Assembly: GCF_029962835.1 (NCBI RefSeq)
Contig: NC_080582.1
Location: forward strand, 78,240,177 to 78,304,176
Length of the DNA: 64,000 bases
Reading direction: 5' to 3'
Source: Magnolia sinica
Taxonomy: Eukaryota; Streptophyta; Magnoliopsida; Magnoliales; Magnoliaceae
Position 1 is the first letter of the stretch. Each line of letters opens with the position of its first letter. Shown in pieces: positions 1 to 12,633 of this stretch. The translations under genes and the position numbers were made by a program. The notes beneath the pieces were generated by a model. It was not told the origin of the DNA. It was given only the letters and a program-made list of their open reading frames with translations, and searched no databases.

Positions 1-463
1 TATATTATCATATTCTTGGCTGGCCATTGAATTCACTAAGGCATGAAACTTGATGTTCTTCATCAGCCGTTGACATCCAGGAACCTCAAACGGCACTTTC
101 CTGTACTCATACCTTCATTGGACTTACGTGTCACCCATTTCAATGTGGTATATGTATGCAAGGTCCAAGCTGTTCTTCCCCACTACTGTGTGCAAAGATA
201 TGGACGGTTAAAAAGGTTGACCATGGTCCACATTCAAAATATATGCCCACCAGAAAAGTGGACCTAACCTGATTTTTGGGCTTAGTCATACGTTCCTTCT
301 AATCAGATGCTACTCTCGCTTCAAATTGTGCATCAGATTCGTGTTCCTTCTCCTGCTTCCTAGCTGTTTATGCTTGCTAACGTTTTGAAATTGATGCTTC
401 CCCACTCCAGCACTTGAATTTGTTGTTCCTTTGCTTCATGCTTTATGCAACGCTGCAACTTTA

Positions 464-1350
464 GGTCATGTTTGGATGCCAGGGATTCCATGCCAAACAA
501 TAGGAAAGGAAAAAGGTTTTCCTTTGATGTGACAATATCTGTTGTTTGGACAGGAAACAAAAGGATTGATTCCACAAAGGAATCATTACACATTTCCATA
601 ATTTGTAATCTTGGCACTAGAAACCATGTGACTGTTGTGAGAGGGATATGATATTTCCGCTTGCTATCCAAAGAAGAACTCTAAAATTGGAATCTATGTT
701 TCAATATTACTCGTGGAAATAATCATGGGATCATCTTCATCATCATCTAAGCCTTGGCCCAATTAATTGGGTGCGGCTACGTGAATCCTATTATGCCATT
801 CCCCTCAATCAAGGGCCAGTCCTTCCATTAGACCATAGGTCATCTAGTCTTTTCTTACTACCTCCATCCACGTCCTTTTGGGGCTTCCCCTTGCAACATG
901 TACCAAATCCTAACAGGCGTAGTTCTTGGGCTTTGTTGCATGACCAAACTATCTAAATCTACTTTCCCTCATCTTATTACCTATTAGTGCTACTCCTAAG
1001 TTTCACTCATCCATGTCAATATCCTTATTTCAGCTCCACTCATCCAATGAACATGTTGTTCCTTAAATGCCCAACATTCTATCTCAAAAACATGGTGGTC
1101 TGATAGCTATCCTGTAAAATTTCCCTTTCAGTTTGAATGGTACATGACGATCACATGAAATTCCACGGGCATATCTCCATTCCTTCCAACCAGCTTGAAT
1201 TCTATAGGCAACATCCTTATCAATCTCTCCACTCTCATTAATCATTGACCCAAGGTAATGAAAGTGGTCATTTTGGCAGGAAATCATCATTAGATAATTA
1301 TTATTTTTTCCCCTTTCTTTTGCTTGGATTCCACATATCCAAACATGCCC
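464..1350. mobile_element. Tourist-like (PIF/Harbinger) MITE split by a LINE
   Basis: The left end GGTCATGTTTGGAT and the right end ATCCAAACATGCCC are inverted repeats, extending inward to a GGATTCC/GGAATCC pair. They are flanked by TTA at 461-463 and at 1351-1353, the 3-bp target duplication typical of PIF/Harbinger MITEs. Without the LINE at 727-1280 the element is about 330 bp. Related copies lie at about 53,440-54,030. Confidence 0.75.
727..1280 (-). mobile_element. 5'-truncated RTE-type LINE fragment
   Basis: On the minus strand, 1290-1084 encodes the end of a non-LTR reverse-transcriptase protein (HYLGSMINESGEIDKDV, IQAGWKEWR, LKGKFYRIAIRP), typical of plant RTE-clade LINEs. The 3' end carries the common plant tail motif CCCAATTAATTGGG and a trinucleotide ATG/AAG-type tail at 731-748. 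Flanks AAATAATCAT (717-726) and AAATCATCAT (1281-1290) look like a 10-bp target duplication with one mismatch. It is dead: 5' truncated with no complete domain. Confidence 0.75.
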
Positions 1351-1610
1351 TTATTTTTAGGTAGGCATGAGAAAACTAAAATCTGATGTGTCTGCCACAC
1401 TGGGACGTGTAATTTACATGACAAGTCTCATTCAAAATATTCATAGAAATCTCATTGTTCTTTCTGCAAAATGCAGCACATGGTAGACACGTGACACATG
1501 AGATAAACACTGAAGAGTATTTCTTTACTGGCCTACTCAGTTTCCTGTTCTTGCATGATCATATGTCACTGCATGATGTCATTTTGGTCTCATTTTATGT
1601 TTGTTGGCAG

Positions 1611-4600
1611 TCACCTGATGAGTTGACTCAGATGGCCCATAAATATTATGCTGATACTGCATTGCCAAAACTGGTAAGGTCCACTCTCCTTCCCAATCCT
1701 ATTTTTTATATCGAGCTATCCTTTGTCCCTATGAATGCTTTTCAATCTAGTGTACTTGATGGGATGTTGCTTGAACTTTTATCAGGTAGCAGATTTTGGT
1801 TCCCTTGAACTTTCTCCAGTTGACGGAAGAACATTGACTGATTTTATGCACACAAGGGGTTTGCAGATGCATTCTTTGGGATGTGTGGTAAAATCTCCAA
1901 GATCTTATCTAATATTTTTGTTTTTTCATCTACTTCTAATCTATATCTATGCAAAGGGCATGGCACTTTTTGTTTTAAAGGTTTCTTGCATGTTGACATT
2001 TTTCCCACACGGCCTTGCATATCCAACTAGAGGCGCAATGGGTGGGGTTCGGGCTGGTCAGGTTGGATCATATTCAGCCCATGCCTGATCCATCAATTAA
2101 CAGGCCCAGCATCTAGTCCCGAGCCCGACATTTGATCCAACATGAGATGACCAGGTCTGAACAGTTGATAAGTTTCCTAAGCCCAAGCCCGCCTGACCCA
2201 ACCCATTTATGTAAAAAAAAAAAAAAAAAAAGGATATGGAGGATTTGAACCGAAAGCCTTTTGCAAGTTTTCACACATCTAAAGCAAGCATATTTTGTGT
2301 GAGTACTTTTTATTTATCACACATCTGTACCAATAAAGCTAGCATATTGTGTGTGAACACTTTTTATTTATTTATATAAATTACATACACAGGTGAATTG
2401 GGTGGGGTTGGGCCAATGTCAAGCCAAGCCCTATCCATTGAGTTACATGGGCCACGTTTTCTGACCCGAGCCTGACCAGAAACCCAATAAACTCAACATT
2501 ACACTGGATTTTAAGTGGGTAGTGTTGGGTAGGTTGGTCCACTTGTCACCCAACCTATTGTTAGTCCTATATGGCTATATCCAACATCCCTGGGCTTAAT
2601 ACCAACTCATTAGGTTTATCATTATTATTGTTTATTTTTGGGATATTTTTTCCACAAAAAATCATTTTTTGGGTTTCCTCTTATTATTTTTGAAGTTTTA
2701 GGATTTTTAAATATAAATATTTACACTATAATATTAAAATGTAATATCCATTAGTTTACTAATTTTTATGGATGTGTCAGTGAATTAGTCTTCCGAAAGT
2801 CACAGTGTCTGACACTGTGTAGGACCCCAACACATGTCACTCCAAGTTGCATGGATCGATATTTGACCAGAGCATTTAATCCATTTCATTCTTAAAAAAA
2901 ACTTTGAAGAATATAGAAGTGTTTCTGATTTGCCTTCATTTTTAACCTCTATCATACCAGGTTGAACTTGCAGACAAGCTCCCTCATGTACAATCTCTAT
3001 GTATCCATGAGATGGTTGTTCGGGCCTTTAAGCATATACTCCAAGCAGTTGTTGCGGCGGTGGATGATGTCGCTGACTTGGCTGCATCAGTAGCCTCATG
3101 TTTGAATATCTTGCTTGGATCTCCATCAGTTGAAAATGCTAATATGGAGTTGGTTAATGATGATAACCTCAAATGGAGGTGGGTCAAAACCTTCCTTTTG
3201 AAGAGGTTTGGATGGGGATTGAAAGATGAAAGTTGTTGTGATTACCTCAAATGGAGAAAGTTTGCTATTCTTCGTGGCCTTTGCCACAAGGTACTATGCC
3301 TTGATTCTTTATTTCAGGAGGATTTGTAGATGAGTGATGATGCATCAGGATTTAAATGGTGTCCTGATGTGCCCACCCCATACATGTGGACCCATGGTTA
3401 AGTGATCTAATCCATTGATATGATGGGCTCACTGTGAGGGGGATGACCCAAAAATATCCCAGCAGATGTTTAAGAAAATAATACAAAATGGGTCCATAGA
3501 AATGTCCAAGGATTTGGACAGCCAAAATCTTCTAATGCTGTTTTTTTTTTTTTTTTTTTTTTTGGGGGAGGGGCGGGATCTTCCATCCATAGTGGGTCCC
3601 ATGATCACCAGTTTGTATCTTCAAATCAGGGACCCCACTCGCACATAATGTGCCCACTAGGACATTGTTCACGCACTGATGCATGGTTACCCTGAATGTG
3701 AGTTACCGGCAAGTCCTATTTCCTCTCTTTCATATTTAATGTTGTAAAATCCCACTAATCTCATCTTTATTAGGTTGGACTTGAGCTATTTCCCAGAGAC
3801 TATGATATGGATGCCGCATCTCCCTTTAGGAGCACAGATATTATCAGCATGGTCCCTGTATATAAGGTAAGATACATAATTTTCTAGTTATTACTTGGAT
3901 TCAGCTCTTATGAGAGTCGTTAACAAGCATTGACACCTGTAATTCTGTGCTACAGCATGTAGCTTGCTCCTCTGCAGATGGACGCACGCTGTTGGAATCA
4001 TCCAAGACTTCCTTGGATAAAGGCAAGTTGGAGGATGCTGTCAACTATGGCACTAAGGTATTTACAAACTGCGCATCTGGGACTAAATGTCGTTCTTTGG
4101 TGTTTATGTATTGGTCCACTACAGTTCCTAAACCCCTAATGCTTTGTTTCTTCAATACTTTGATTTTTGAAGGCACTTTCAAAACTTGTGGCAGTATGTG
4201 GTCCTTATCATCGAATGACTGCCGGAGCATATAGTCTTTTGGCTGTAGTTCTTTACCACACAGGTGATTTTAACCAGGTATGCAGTTTGGTATGGATAAT
4301 GGATATATGTATGTATTTATTTACAGGAATTCCAAGTGAACTTGAGGGAGTACACATCTTTTTTGGGTGTTCTCACATGTGCCAATGTGGCACACATGTG
4401 TAAGATCCAAGCTTCTCATCAAGCGGATCTCACCCCATTGATGCCTTGTCTAAGAAGCTTCTCATCAAGCTAGGCTGATTGAATCATCAGATGGACCCTG
4501 CATGTGTTTTGAATTTGGACCATTGGCCACTGCTATCTTTCTATTTATTCTGGACATGTGCGACCTACCTAATGATCAGACCAACCTGATTTTTAGATGA

Positions 4601-7600
4601 GGCGTCACATAGTGGGCCCATCTGATGACAAGCTTGGATCTCGCCCAACATGCGAGGCCAAGAGCCAAGAAAGTGTACTCTGTTGAGTTCCCCAAGCATT
4701 CCTCATTTCTGTAATGGGGATTGGTTTTTTTCACATCATAAGCCATTTCAAGCAGAAATTCTGCACAGTAACATTAGTTTGCACTTTAAGCAGGCAACCA
4801 TCTATCAACAAAAGGCTTTGGATATAAATGAGCGGGAACTTGGTCTTGATCATCCGGATACAATGAAAAGTTATGGGGATCTTGCTGTTTTTTACTATCG
4901 GCTTCAACACACTGAATTGGCCCTAAAGTAAGCTTGTCTGTCATCGAAAACTGCCTCACTAGATATGCTTTCATGCTATTGCTAATCTCTAATACATGGT
5001 TGGCTTTCAAAACAATGGATGAATATGCCTTTGTAATTCTAGTTTTTACCGATTCATGGAAAAGTATGCCTTTTTTCTAGGTTTCTTTTTTTGAACTTTG
5101 TAGTTCTCTCCATGTATAGCTAGAGTCAGCCTGAGCCTGTCCCCATCATTTTCCAGCAGGAAATTTAGGTCCAAACCATACAGTGGGCCTGAAATTAGTC
5201 TCAAGCCTGGAAATGATAGCCATAAACAATCCTAAATTTGGGTTTGGGCCAGACCTTAATAAAAAAGGTTGTTAAATCTATGCTTCTGGCCGACCCCTTT
5301 ATTGTTGGTCCTAAATATCAGGCTAGCAGGCCTGAAAGTTAGACCTAAGCCTGACCAATGGCAGACCACGCCTCAAAGCTTTATGAGCCGGCCCAGCACT
5401 TTAGAAACCTTATGATGTTAACATTGCTTAAGAAAGCTATTGGAGCTTATGCTTAAAAAGAAGAAGAAGAAGATGAAGAAGAAGAAGAAGAAACTATTGA
5501 AGCTCATGCCTTAAAAAAAAAACTATTGAAGCTTACGCCTTGAGGCAAGGGTTGTAAAGAACTACTAGGAATTATGTGATGCTACTCTAAAGACTCTACA
5601 CTCCTGCTGTCATTTGAGGCTTCTTTGAGAGGAGCAAGTCTTTTGGCTGTAGTGTTTCATGATACTTGGCATCTTATCCATTTTGTCTATATGCAAAGGA
5701 CCTCATGCCCAAAGGTTTCTCATGGGACTCAATATTTTATTCAATACACACGTACATATTTATGAACATACATCAATGATTTGATATTGATGGATGCATT
5801 AGCTTACTGTTGCCTTTTGCATTGTTCCAGGTATGTTAACCGTGCATTGTATCTATTGCATCTAACATGTGGCCCTTCGCATCCGAACACTGCTGCAACC
5901 TACATTAATGTGGCAATGATGGAAGAAGGCCTTGGCAACATACATGTTGCACTCAGATACCTGCATGAGGCTCTCAAGTGTAACCAAAGACTGCTTGGAG
6001 CTGATCACATACAGGTCTCTCCCACCCCCCTCCCTGTGTGTGTGTGGATCTTTTGATTCTGATCAAGAGAGACAGTGTTGTATGTTCGACCCAGCAGTGG
6101 TACAGGTGGGTGCATCGTTTAGTGACCTAAGCACTGGTCTGGTGGGAGCCATCATTGGGTAGTCCATGCCTAATATCTCCGCTATTTGATGATCCACCCC
6201 ATCTGAGGAATATGAACAATTATGAATGACAGTCCACTTTTAGTGGAGGCGCTGCTGAATTGTCAGGATCGGCCAACGTGGAAGATTTTTGGGATGTCCC
6301 CCATCTACAAGGTGATCCATAAAACGACAATCTGGATCACCAGAAGGTGCAACCAACATCTACAGTTTGTTTGCCTGAGGAAATGCTTGGGGAACATTGC
6401 ATATTTCCTTCTTTTATGTATTACTTCCATATGTTATGTTTGTTTCGATGACACTGATGTCTGATCTGTTATCTTGGGCTTTATTTCATAGACTGCAGCC
6501 AGTTACCATGCCATCGCCATTGCTCTTTCTTTGATGGAAGCCTACTCATTAAGTGTTCAACACGAGCAGACCACACTTCAAATATTGCAGGCCAAACTTG
6601 GTACGGAAGATCTCCGAACTCAGGTATCATCTAGACCATTGGTTCATGACCAAATCTAAGCTGATTCTGTATTTCTGATTATCAATTTTACTTCTAGTTG
6701 CATTTGGATGCTCAACTGGACTGAATTGCAATTCATTTAATTCACTATCCAGGAAATGACCCAAGTGTGTAGTGCCATTTTATTCATAATTTCAGCCACA
6801 CCCCTAATGGCAATCCCATGTGTTCCAAGTTGAAAGAGTGTAACAGTAATTTGGGGGCCAGTCCATGAGCGGGATGGTGTTAGCTCCACTTTGGTCATTT
6901 ACTCTTTATTGAATTGAATTATTGCAATTTGTTTTGATTGATCATCCAAACATAGCCTGAATGTATCTGTAAATCTTGCATACAATGTAGGATGCTGCTG
7001 CATGGCTTGAATACTTCGAGTCCAAGGCCTTGGAGCAGCAAGAAGCTGCACGCAATGGTACTCCGAAACCAGATGCCTCTATTGCCAGCAAAGGCCACCT
7101 CAGGTAGTAATATTAATATTAGCTGGGGTTTGTTAATAATATTGATCACTTCCAAATTGTGTTTTTAGTGTGGTTTTGAGGTGTGTCCAAATGTACTATC
7201 TAAATGCATTGCGATTTGGGTAAAGGGAAATAACAAAACCGTAACTTCCTAGTGTTCATCTTCGGGATCTGAGATACGAATTGAAATTACATTACTTTCA
7301 AGTTGGACTTCGAAAAAAAGAAGAAAAAAAGAAGCTTACTGCTATGTGAAGCCCAATTCTTTATGATAACTAAGAAACATCAGTAATTCCTCAGTAAATT
7401 GGGTTACTTATCACAGTTCAATTCACCTGTGCATCCAAATGCGACTAAACTGTTTCAGGATTCTTTTGCATTCAAGTTAATGGTCTAGGTCTTGCTTGGA
7501 AGTTAAATGCATTTGGCATGCCTTGGCCCTAATGGAAATCATGCGTTTGTTTCTTCTATATGAAGAAACAAGCTGAGTTGCCATTTGGAGCTGGTCTGGA

Positions 7601-10600
7601 CTTTCTCCATTCCACTCAATGTGGGATGGGATTTATGTACTTTCCAAACAAAGTGCTTTTCACAGTTTAAAGTCGGTGCCCTTTAAATAGCGGGACATTT
7701 TTGATTTGCAACCTTCTCCAAATAGTGCCTTAGGTAAGCGATGCATATCCTTTTAACTTAAGAAGAATTACTTAGATTATGGCCTTTTTAACTTCACTGA
7801 TATATTCACAATTTTCCAAGGAATGTGGCAAACTTGGTTCAGATGATCTTTCTAAGGTCTTAATTTACCTAGGAGGTAATATATGATGCTTGATCAGAAG
7901 AAGAAACCTTTTTTTTTTGGGCCCAGAAATTGTACAGGTGGTGCGCACCTTTCTGTAACCTAAGTCATTGATCCTGTGACTCATATCATGGGATGGGCCA
8001 TTCTCTCTAGTATCTCTCTTATATATTGATCCTTGTCACTCAATAAAATGGAGGATACAAGTTACCACCAAATACACACTTAAGTGGTGTCTGTCAGACA
8101 GTTGGGGTCGTCTGACGGGGATATGTTTTAGGGTATCTACCATTTGATATTTCGCATGAATAATTTGGAGCACCAAAAGGTCTACCCAACATGTATGGTT
8201 TATTGGGCTGAGAAACTGCTGAATTTAGCATTCTATATTTCCTCTTTACCTCTCAATCACAACAGTTGTTAAATAGTTAGACCACCAAGTTCTGCATGTG
8301 ATGGTAATCTGATTGCTCTGCCCCTTTCACCAGTGTGTCGGACCTTCTGGATTACATAAACCCAGATGTGGATATGAAAGTAAGAGACATTCAGAGGAGA
8401 CAAGCTGCCCGTGCAAAGGTATTCATTTTCTTGCATGTACCGAGAAATCTTAAAGAGCCCATATAATCCTGATTTCTACTTGTTTTCATCCAATTAAAAT
8501 TATCTTATCAAAATCTCCTTTATTTCTTCATACATCACAGATGAGAGGCAAACCAGGCCAAAATCAATGGGAAACTGCCACAGATGAAGATCAAAAGGAT
8601 GCACCTTTATCACCAACTTACCCTTTGAATGAGAACTCCAATGATAAAGAAAACAGCACCAAAACTCAACCTGTTGAATCCAAGGACAAGATGCCTGTCA
8701 TCGGTGTGGCAGATGAGCTGCCTGCATTGCACCAACAAGATGAAACAATGCAGGTCGACACCTCTGATGAAGGGTGGCAAGAAGCCGTCCCGAAGGGCCG
8801 CACTCCTGCAAGTCGCAAGTCTTCTAGTTCAAGGAGACCAAGCCTAGCAAAACTCAATACAAGCTCTGTGAACAGCTCAGAATCCGCACAATATAGAGCA
8901 AAAACCACCAACTTCCCTTCCCCAAGAATGTCTCTGAGTGATTTTGTTGGAGCTGCTGCTGCTGCTGCTGTTTCTACTCCCAAGAAGTTGCTCAAGACCT
9001 CAAGCTTCAGTCCAAAACCCAATGCCCTTACCATCTCAGCGAGCAGTGTGGAGAAATCCACTAATGCAAAATCAGCACCAGCTAGCCCTTCCAGTAAAAT
9101 CCAACCTGTCAAATTGGCTCCTCTATCTAGTCCAATCAGCACGCAGTCGGCTGGAAAACTTCTGTCATACAAAGAAGTAGCATTGGCTCCACCAGGGACA
9201 GTAATGAAGGTTGTGGCGGAGCAGCGGCCAAAGGAGAACCATCCAGACGAGCAGAAACATCTAGTAACTGAAGAAGCAACAGCTACTGAAAAGCTCAATG
9301 GAGAGAAAAAGGTTCAGAGTACTGTTGAAGAAGTGGACGAAGTGCCGTCCTCTGGTCAGGAAGTAAAGAGTCCTGTTGGCATTCAGGTAAAAAAAGCAGA
9401 AGCAGACGATGCTGTGGCAACAGAATCCTCTCAGGAAGCAAAGACTGTTGCTGTTGAGGAAAAGGATGCAGTGTCCTCTGGTCAGGAAGTAAAGAGTCCT
9501 GTTGGCATTGAGGAAAAAAAAGCAGAAGCAGACGATGCTGTGGCAACAGAATCCTCTCAGGAAGCAAAGACTGTTGCTGTTGAGGAAAAGGAAGTCGCTG
9601 AATCAGTAGCTGCAAATCCCACTTCCCCAAAAGAAACGAATGCTGAAACTTCAGAAACAGGTGGGATCATGGAGAAGCAATGTGGACCCACTTCCGATTT
9701 GGAAACCCAATCAGTTTTAACAGAAGAGACACCTAACTTGACAGAGAAGTGCACCGCCAATGCTGAAAATAAAGCAACGGAGGAAGGAGATGGGAAGCTG
9801 CAACCTCAACTCAATGAACACGAAACTGAGAAAACTTCGGCAAACGAAGGTGAAAAGCACGATGAAGAGGTGGGAACTGGGAAAGAGACAAGCAAGAAAC
9901 TCTCGGCTGCCGCCCCTCCATTTAACCCATCTATGATTCCGGTTTTCGGGTCAGTTCCTGTGCCAGGTTTCAAAGATCATGGAGGAATTTTGCCTCCACC
10001 AGTGAATACTCCTCCAATGCTGACGGTTAATCCTGTCCGTAAGTCTTCTCACCACTCGGTGACTGCAAGGGTGCCATATGGTCCACGTCTCTCTGGTAAT
10101 TACAACCGATCTGGGAACCGGGTCCCACGTAGCAAGCCTGTTTTGCAGAATGGTGAACATGCCATTGATGGTAATCACTTCATCCCTCCGTTAATAATGA
10201 ACCCGCATGCCGCTGAGTTTATACCAGGCCAGCCATGGCTTCCCAATGGTTATCTGGTCTCCCCAAACGGTTTTCCAGTGTCCCCAAATGGATATCCGGT
10301 GTCCCCGAACGGCTTCCTGATATCCCCCGAGAGTATCCCAGTGAGCCCCAACAGTTTTCTGGCATCTCCTAACAGTTCACTTGCATCGCCTATGCTGGCT
10401 GCTGATGAAGTAATTGAAAGTGGATCTCAAGGAGAAGAAAATGCTGATGTGACCGAAAAGCCTCCTCTGGAAGTGAAAGAAGAGAGCCTGGAGCAGCAAA
10501 TAGATCAGCCCCCAGCTAATGAAGAGACCCATCTCAGCGACACTGAACAAAATCCCATTCCAATAGCTGCTGTTTCTGAAGAAGTTGTGATGGCAGCAAA

Positions 10601-10697
10601 AGAAGATTGCAACAGTACTAGAATTGAGGAAAAACCAGTGAAGTGTTGGGGTGATTACAGTGACAATGAAGCTGAGGTAATTGAGGTTAGGAGTTGA
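1611..10697 (+). CDS. TSS: TSS/REC-type clustered-mitochondria (CLU) TPR protein, 3' part of gene
   Basis: Twelve exons join in frame: 1611-1673, 1786-1887, 2961-3290, 3774-3866, 3956-4057, 4173-4277, 4794-4927, 5831-6014, 6492-6623, 6991-7103, 8334-8418 and 8541-10697 (3,600 nt, 1,199 residues plus stop), all with GT-AG introns. The window starts inside the gene, so the N-terminal part is missing. Visible residues 22-180 match the CLU central region ([26 protein letters not shown]). Residues about 250-450 are tetratricopeptide repeats ([38 protein letters not shown]). The 718-residue last exon is a disordered Ser/Glu-rich tail with the family motifs [51 protein letters not shown] and a C-terminal CWGDYSDNE. 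Known for the family: Arabidopsis REC proteins set the size of the chloroplast compartment, and TSS (At4g28080) affects stem-cell growth. The tail resembles TSS/REC2 more than FRIENDLY. The family is certain; the exact ortholog is likely. Confidence 0.95.
2036..2570. repeat. Dispersed repeat in TSS intron
   Basis: This GGTTGGGCC/GGGCCCAGCC-rich sequence has related ends (GGGTGGGGTTCGGGCTGG near 2040; GGGTGGGGTTGGGCCAATG near 2401), an A18 tract at 2213-2230 and an internal partial duplication at 2281-2380 built on an AGCATATTGTGTGTGA-like core. A similar Gly/Pro-coding-like repeat lies in the intron at about 5,110-5,400. It is probably transposon-derived, but I cannot assign a class. Confidence 0.4.
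6695..6957. mobile_element. MITE in TSS intron
   Basis: Inverted ends read AGTTGCATTTGGATGCTCAA on the left and, as reverse complement on the right, GGCTATGTTTGGATGATCAA. Both are followed inward by AATTGCAATT-like sequence. No clear target duplication is visible. Fragments with the same AATTGCAATT...ATCCAAATG motif occur near 7,440, 45,500 and 49,930, so this is a dispersed family. Confidence 0.5.
9348..9599 (+). repeat. 126-bp in-frame tandem duplication in the TSS last exon
   Basis: Two nearly identical copies (9348-9473 and 9474-9599) each add 42 residues beginning [12 protein letters not shown] and ending VAVEEK. The period is a multiple of three, so the frame is kept. Near identity suggests a recent duplication in the acidic disordered tail. 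Confidence 0.9.
10257..10403 (+). repeat. 21-bp (7-residue) coding repeat, SPNG-type
   Basis: Six clear units and one degenerate unit encode heptads such as [21 protein letters not shown] and ASPNSSL. The TSS/REC family has a shorter Pro/Asn/Gly segment at this place, so it looks expanded here. Confidence 0.8.
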
Positions 10698-11040
10698 AAG
10701 AAGGATAAATTCTTTAAAAGGGCACCACAAATTCGCATTACTTCAAAAAAAATGCATTACTTTTCCCTTGGTCATACAAGAAATAGAAAGCGAGGAAGCT
10801 GAGTCTGTTTCGGAAATGAGAATAGGGAGATTTACTGTTGTTTTCCCGCAGGACAAGATGCTTCCAACATTTCCATGATTTGATTTTGCAGCATGGATCA
10901 AGGGATGTCCGGGCATGGAATGTTCTGTAAGTTCATGTTCTCTGTCCTTGTAAAAGATCAACTAAGAAAACAGCTAAAGGAATTAATTAGTTGGTAGATG
11001 GTCCTTTAGATTTTCTTTCATCTGTACTTTAATTGAAAAT
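10698..11040 (+). other. Probable 3' untranslated region of TSS
   Basis: No coding signal follows the stop codon at 10695-10697. The sequence is unique-looking and AT-rich, as expected for a 3' UTR. I do not see a decisive AATAAA in the first 300 nt, so the end of the transcript is not defined. Confidence 0.4.
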
Positions 11041-11099
11041 TTCATGCACTAATCTGAAGAATTTGGCCTTTCACTTCATTCTGATCTTCATGTTCAATT

Positions 11100-12290
11100 G
11101 GGTTCAGTGTTCGAAGTATTGGTATCGCTACAAATTTCGCTAGCCAGGGATACGGAAACAATATCGTTATTGTCGATAATATCGCTGATTCTCGGAAATG
11201 TAGGGAAACATGGGGAAAACGATGAAATTTTTCAATGAAACTACAGGAGATCCTAAAGTACACATATTTGCATATTTAAGAATCAAATGATAGGGGGAAA
11301 AATGACTATTTATATATTTAGGAACCAAATAATAAATTTCCCTTTAATGGGGCATAAAAGCATGTATTGTTGACTCGGGGAAAACATTGAGAAACATGGG
11401 GAAAATGGTAGATCCATCCAACCATCCATCCAAGCATGCATATACATACATACAAACACACATGCATGATCCATCCATCCATGCATGCGCACAATTATTG
11501 GGGAAACATTGGGAAAACAGGGGGAATATGGTGGATCCAACCATCCATCCATGCATGCACATACATGCATACATTCAAATACATGCATGATCCATCCATG
11601 CATGCGCACACACATTGGGGAAGCATGGGGAAAATGGTCGATCCATTCATCCAACCATCCATCCGTGCATGCACATACATACATACGAACATACATGCAT
11701 GATCCATCCATCCATGCATGCATGCATGCACACATTGGAGAAACATGGGAAAATTGGTGGATCCATCCATGCATGGACATATATACAATCACAAATGCAT
11801 GATCCTTCCATGCATGCATGCATGCTCACACACACATACACATCCATCCAATCAACATTCCAACCATCTATCCATCCATGCATACATTCATTCATACGTG
11901 CATACATATACATACGTACAAATATGCATTTCATCATACAATCACGTCTGTAGAAAAAATTTGAAATGATTTTTTTTTTAATAAACATACTTTTGATGAT
12001 ATCAATAACATTGGCCATATTATCGAAATATCACCGATACACTGCGATACAAGGGACACTAGAAAGTTACACAATCGTAAATATCAACGATACAAGAGAT
12101 GCCTGGGATTTATACAGTCGAAAATATTATTAATATCAATATAGTAGCGAAATTTAGTGATATATCCTCTATACCTAAAATTTCTATACTACCAGTACTA
12201 TCGGTATAGCCTATCCGAGCTGGAGATACTGATAATATCAGAAATATTTCAATAATATCAGAGATTACTTCAAACAATGATTGAGTTTCC
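11100..12290. repeat. Repeat block with ATATCG-type sequence around the minisatellite
   Basis: Both sides of the minisatellite are rich in TATCGATA/AATATCG words. AAATTTCGCTA near 11136 recurs inverted near 12146 (TAGCGAAATTT). This suggests one element with loosely inverted ends that contains the minisatellite, but its boundaries are not clear. Confidence 0.4.
11391..11935. repeat. Minisatellite of about 115 bp, four units plus decayed tail
   Basis: Units start near 11391, 11503, 11620 and 11740 with GAAACATGGGGAAAA-like sequence. Each runs into GATCCATCCATCC, CATGCATGC and ACATACATACA tracts. Periods are about 112, 117 and 120 bp. After 11,860 only CATCCATCC/ACATACA simple sequence remains. 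The long open frames on both strands here are products of this low-complexity sequence. Confidence 0.85.
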
Positions 12291-12633
12291 AAAAGGCTGG
12301 CGGTGAAGAGAATAACCCTCTCTATCCTCACTTGGGCTCTCATGTGGAAGGATTATAGAGGCATCTCCAGCTCTGATTTATATACTTGGGGATTTCGGGC
12401 TGTTGTGAATAGCAGATGTGCTGAAACTAATATAGAAATTAAATTGAAGCTACTCATGGTTGGTTGTTCGAAGCTTACTTTTGATGGTTCCTTGCTTGGA
12501 AATCCAGAGCAAGCTAGAATTGGGGGTTTTTGAGAAATGAAAATGGTCATATTGTCATTCTTCTCTAGTCCCATCGGTATTGATGGATTCTAATGCTGAG
12601 GCAAAAGCTCTTAAAGGAAGGACTGCAATCTTA

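Larger units (their letters stand above)
1..1610 (+). other. Probable intron of the TSS/REC gene, filled with transposon debris
   Basis: I see no exon of the CLU family here. The first recognisable exon begins after a TTGGCAG acceptor at 1611 and is in phase 0, so upstream coding sequence must lie before the window. Most of the interval is a Tourist-like MITE with a nested LINE fragment, listed separately. Positions 1-460 and 1354-1610 show nothing identifiable. Confidence 0.6.

Noticed and set aside
8666-9298. Minus-strand open frame of 210 codons
   Set aside because: Antisense to the TSS last exon; low-complexity product of the sense codons with no independent features.
11310-11819. Open frame of 169 codons on the minus strand rich in Met, His, Cys and Trp
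   Set aside because: It is translated CATCC/GCATGC simple sequence of the minisatellite; several overlapping frames on both strands are equally open.
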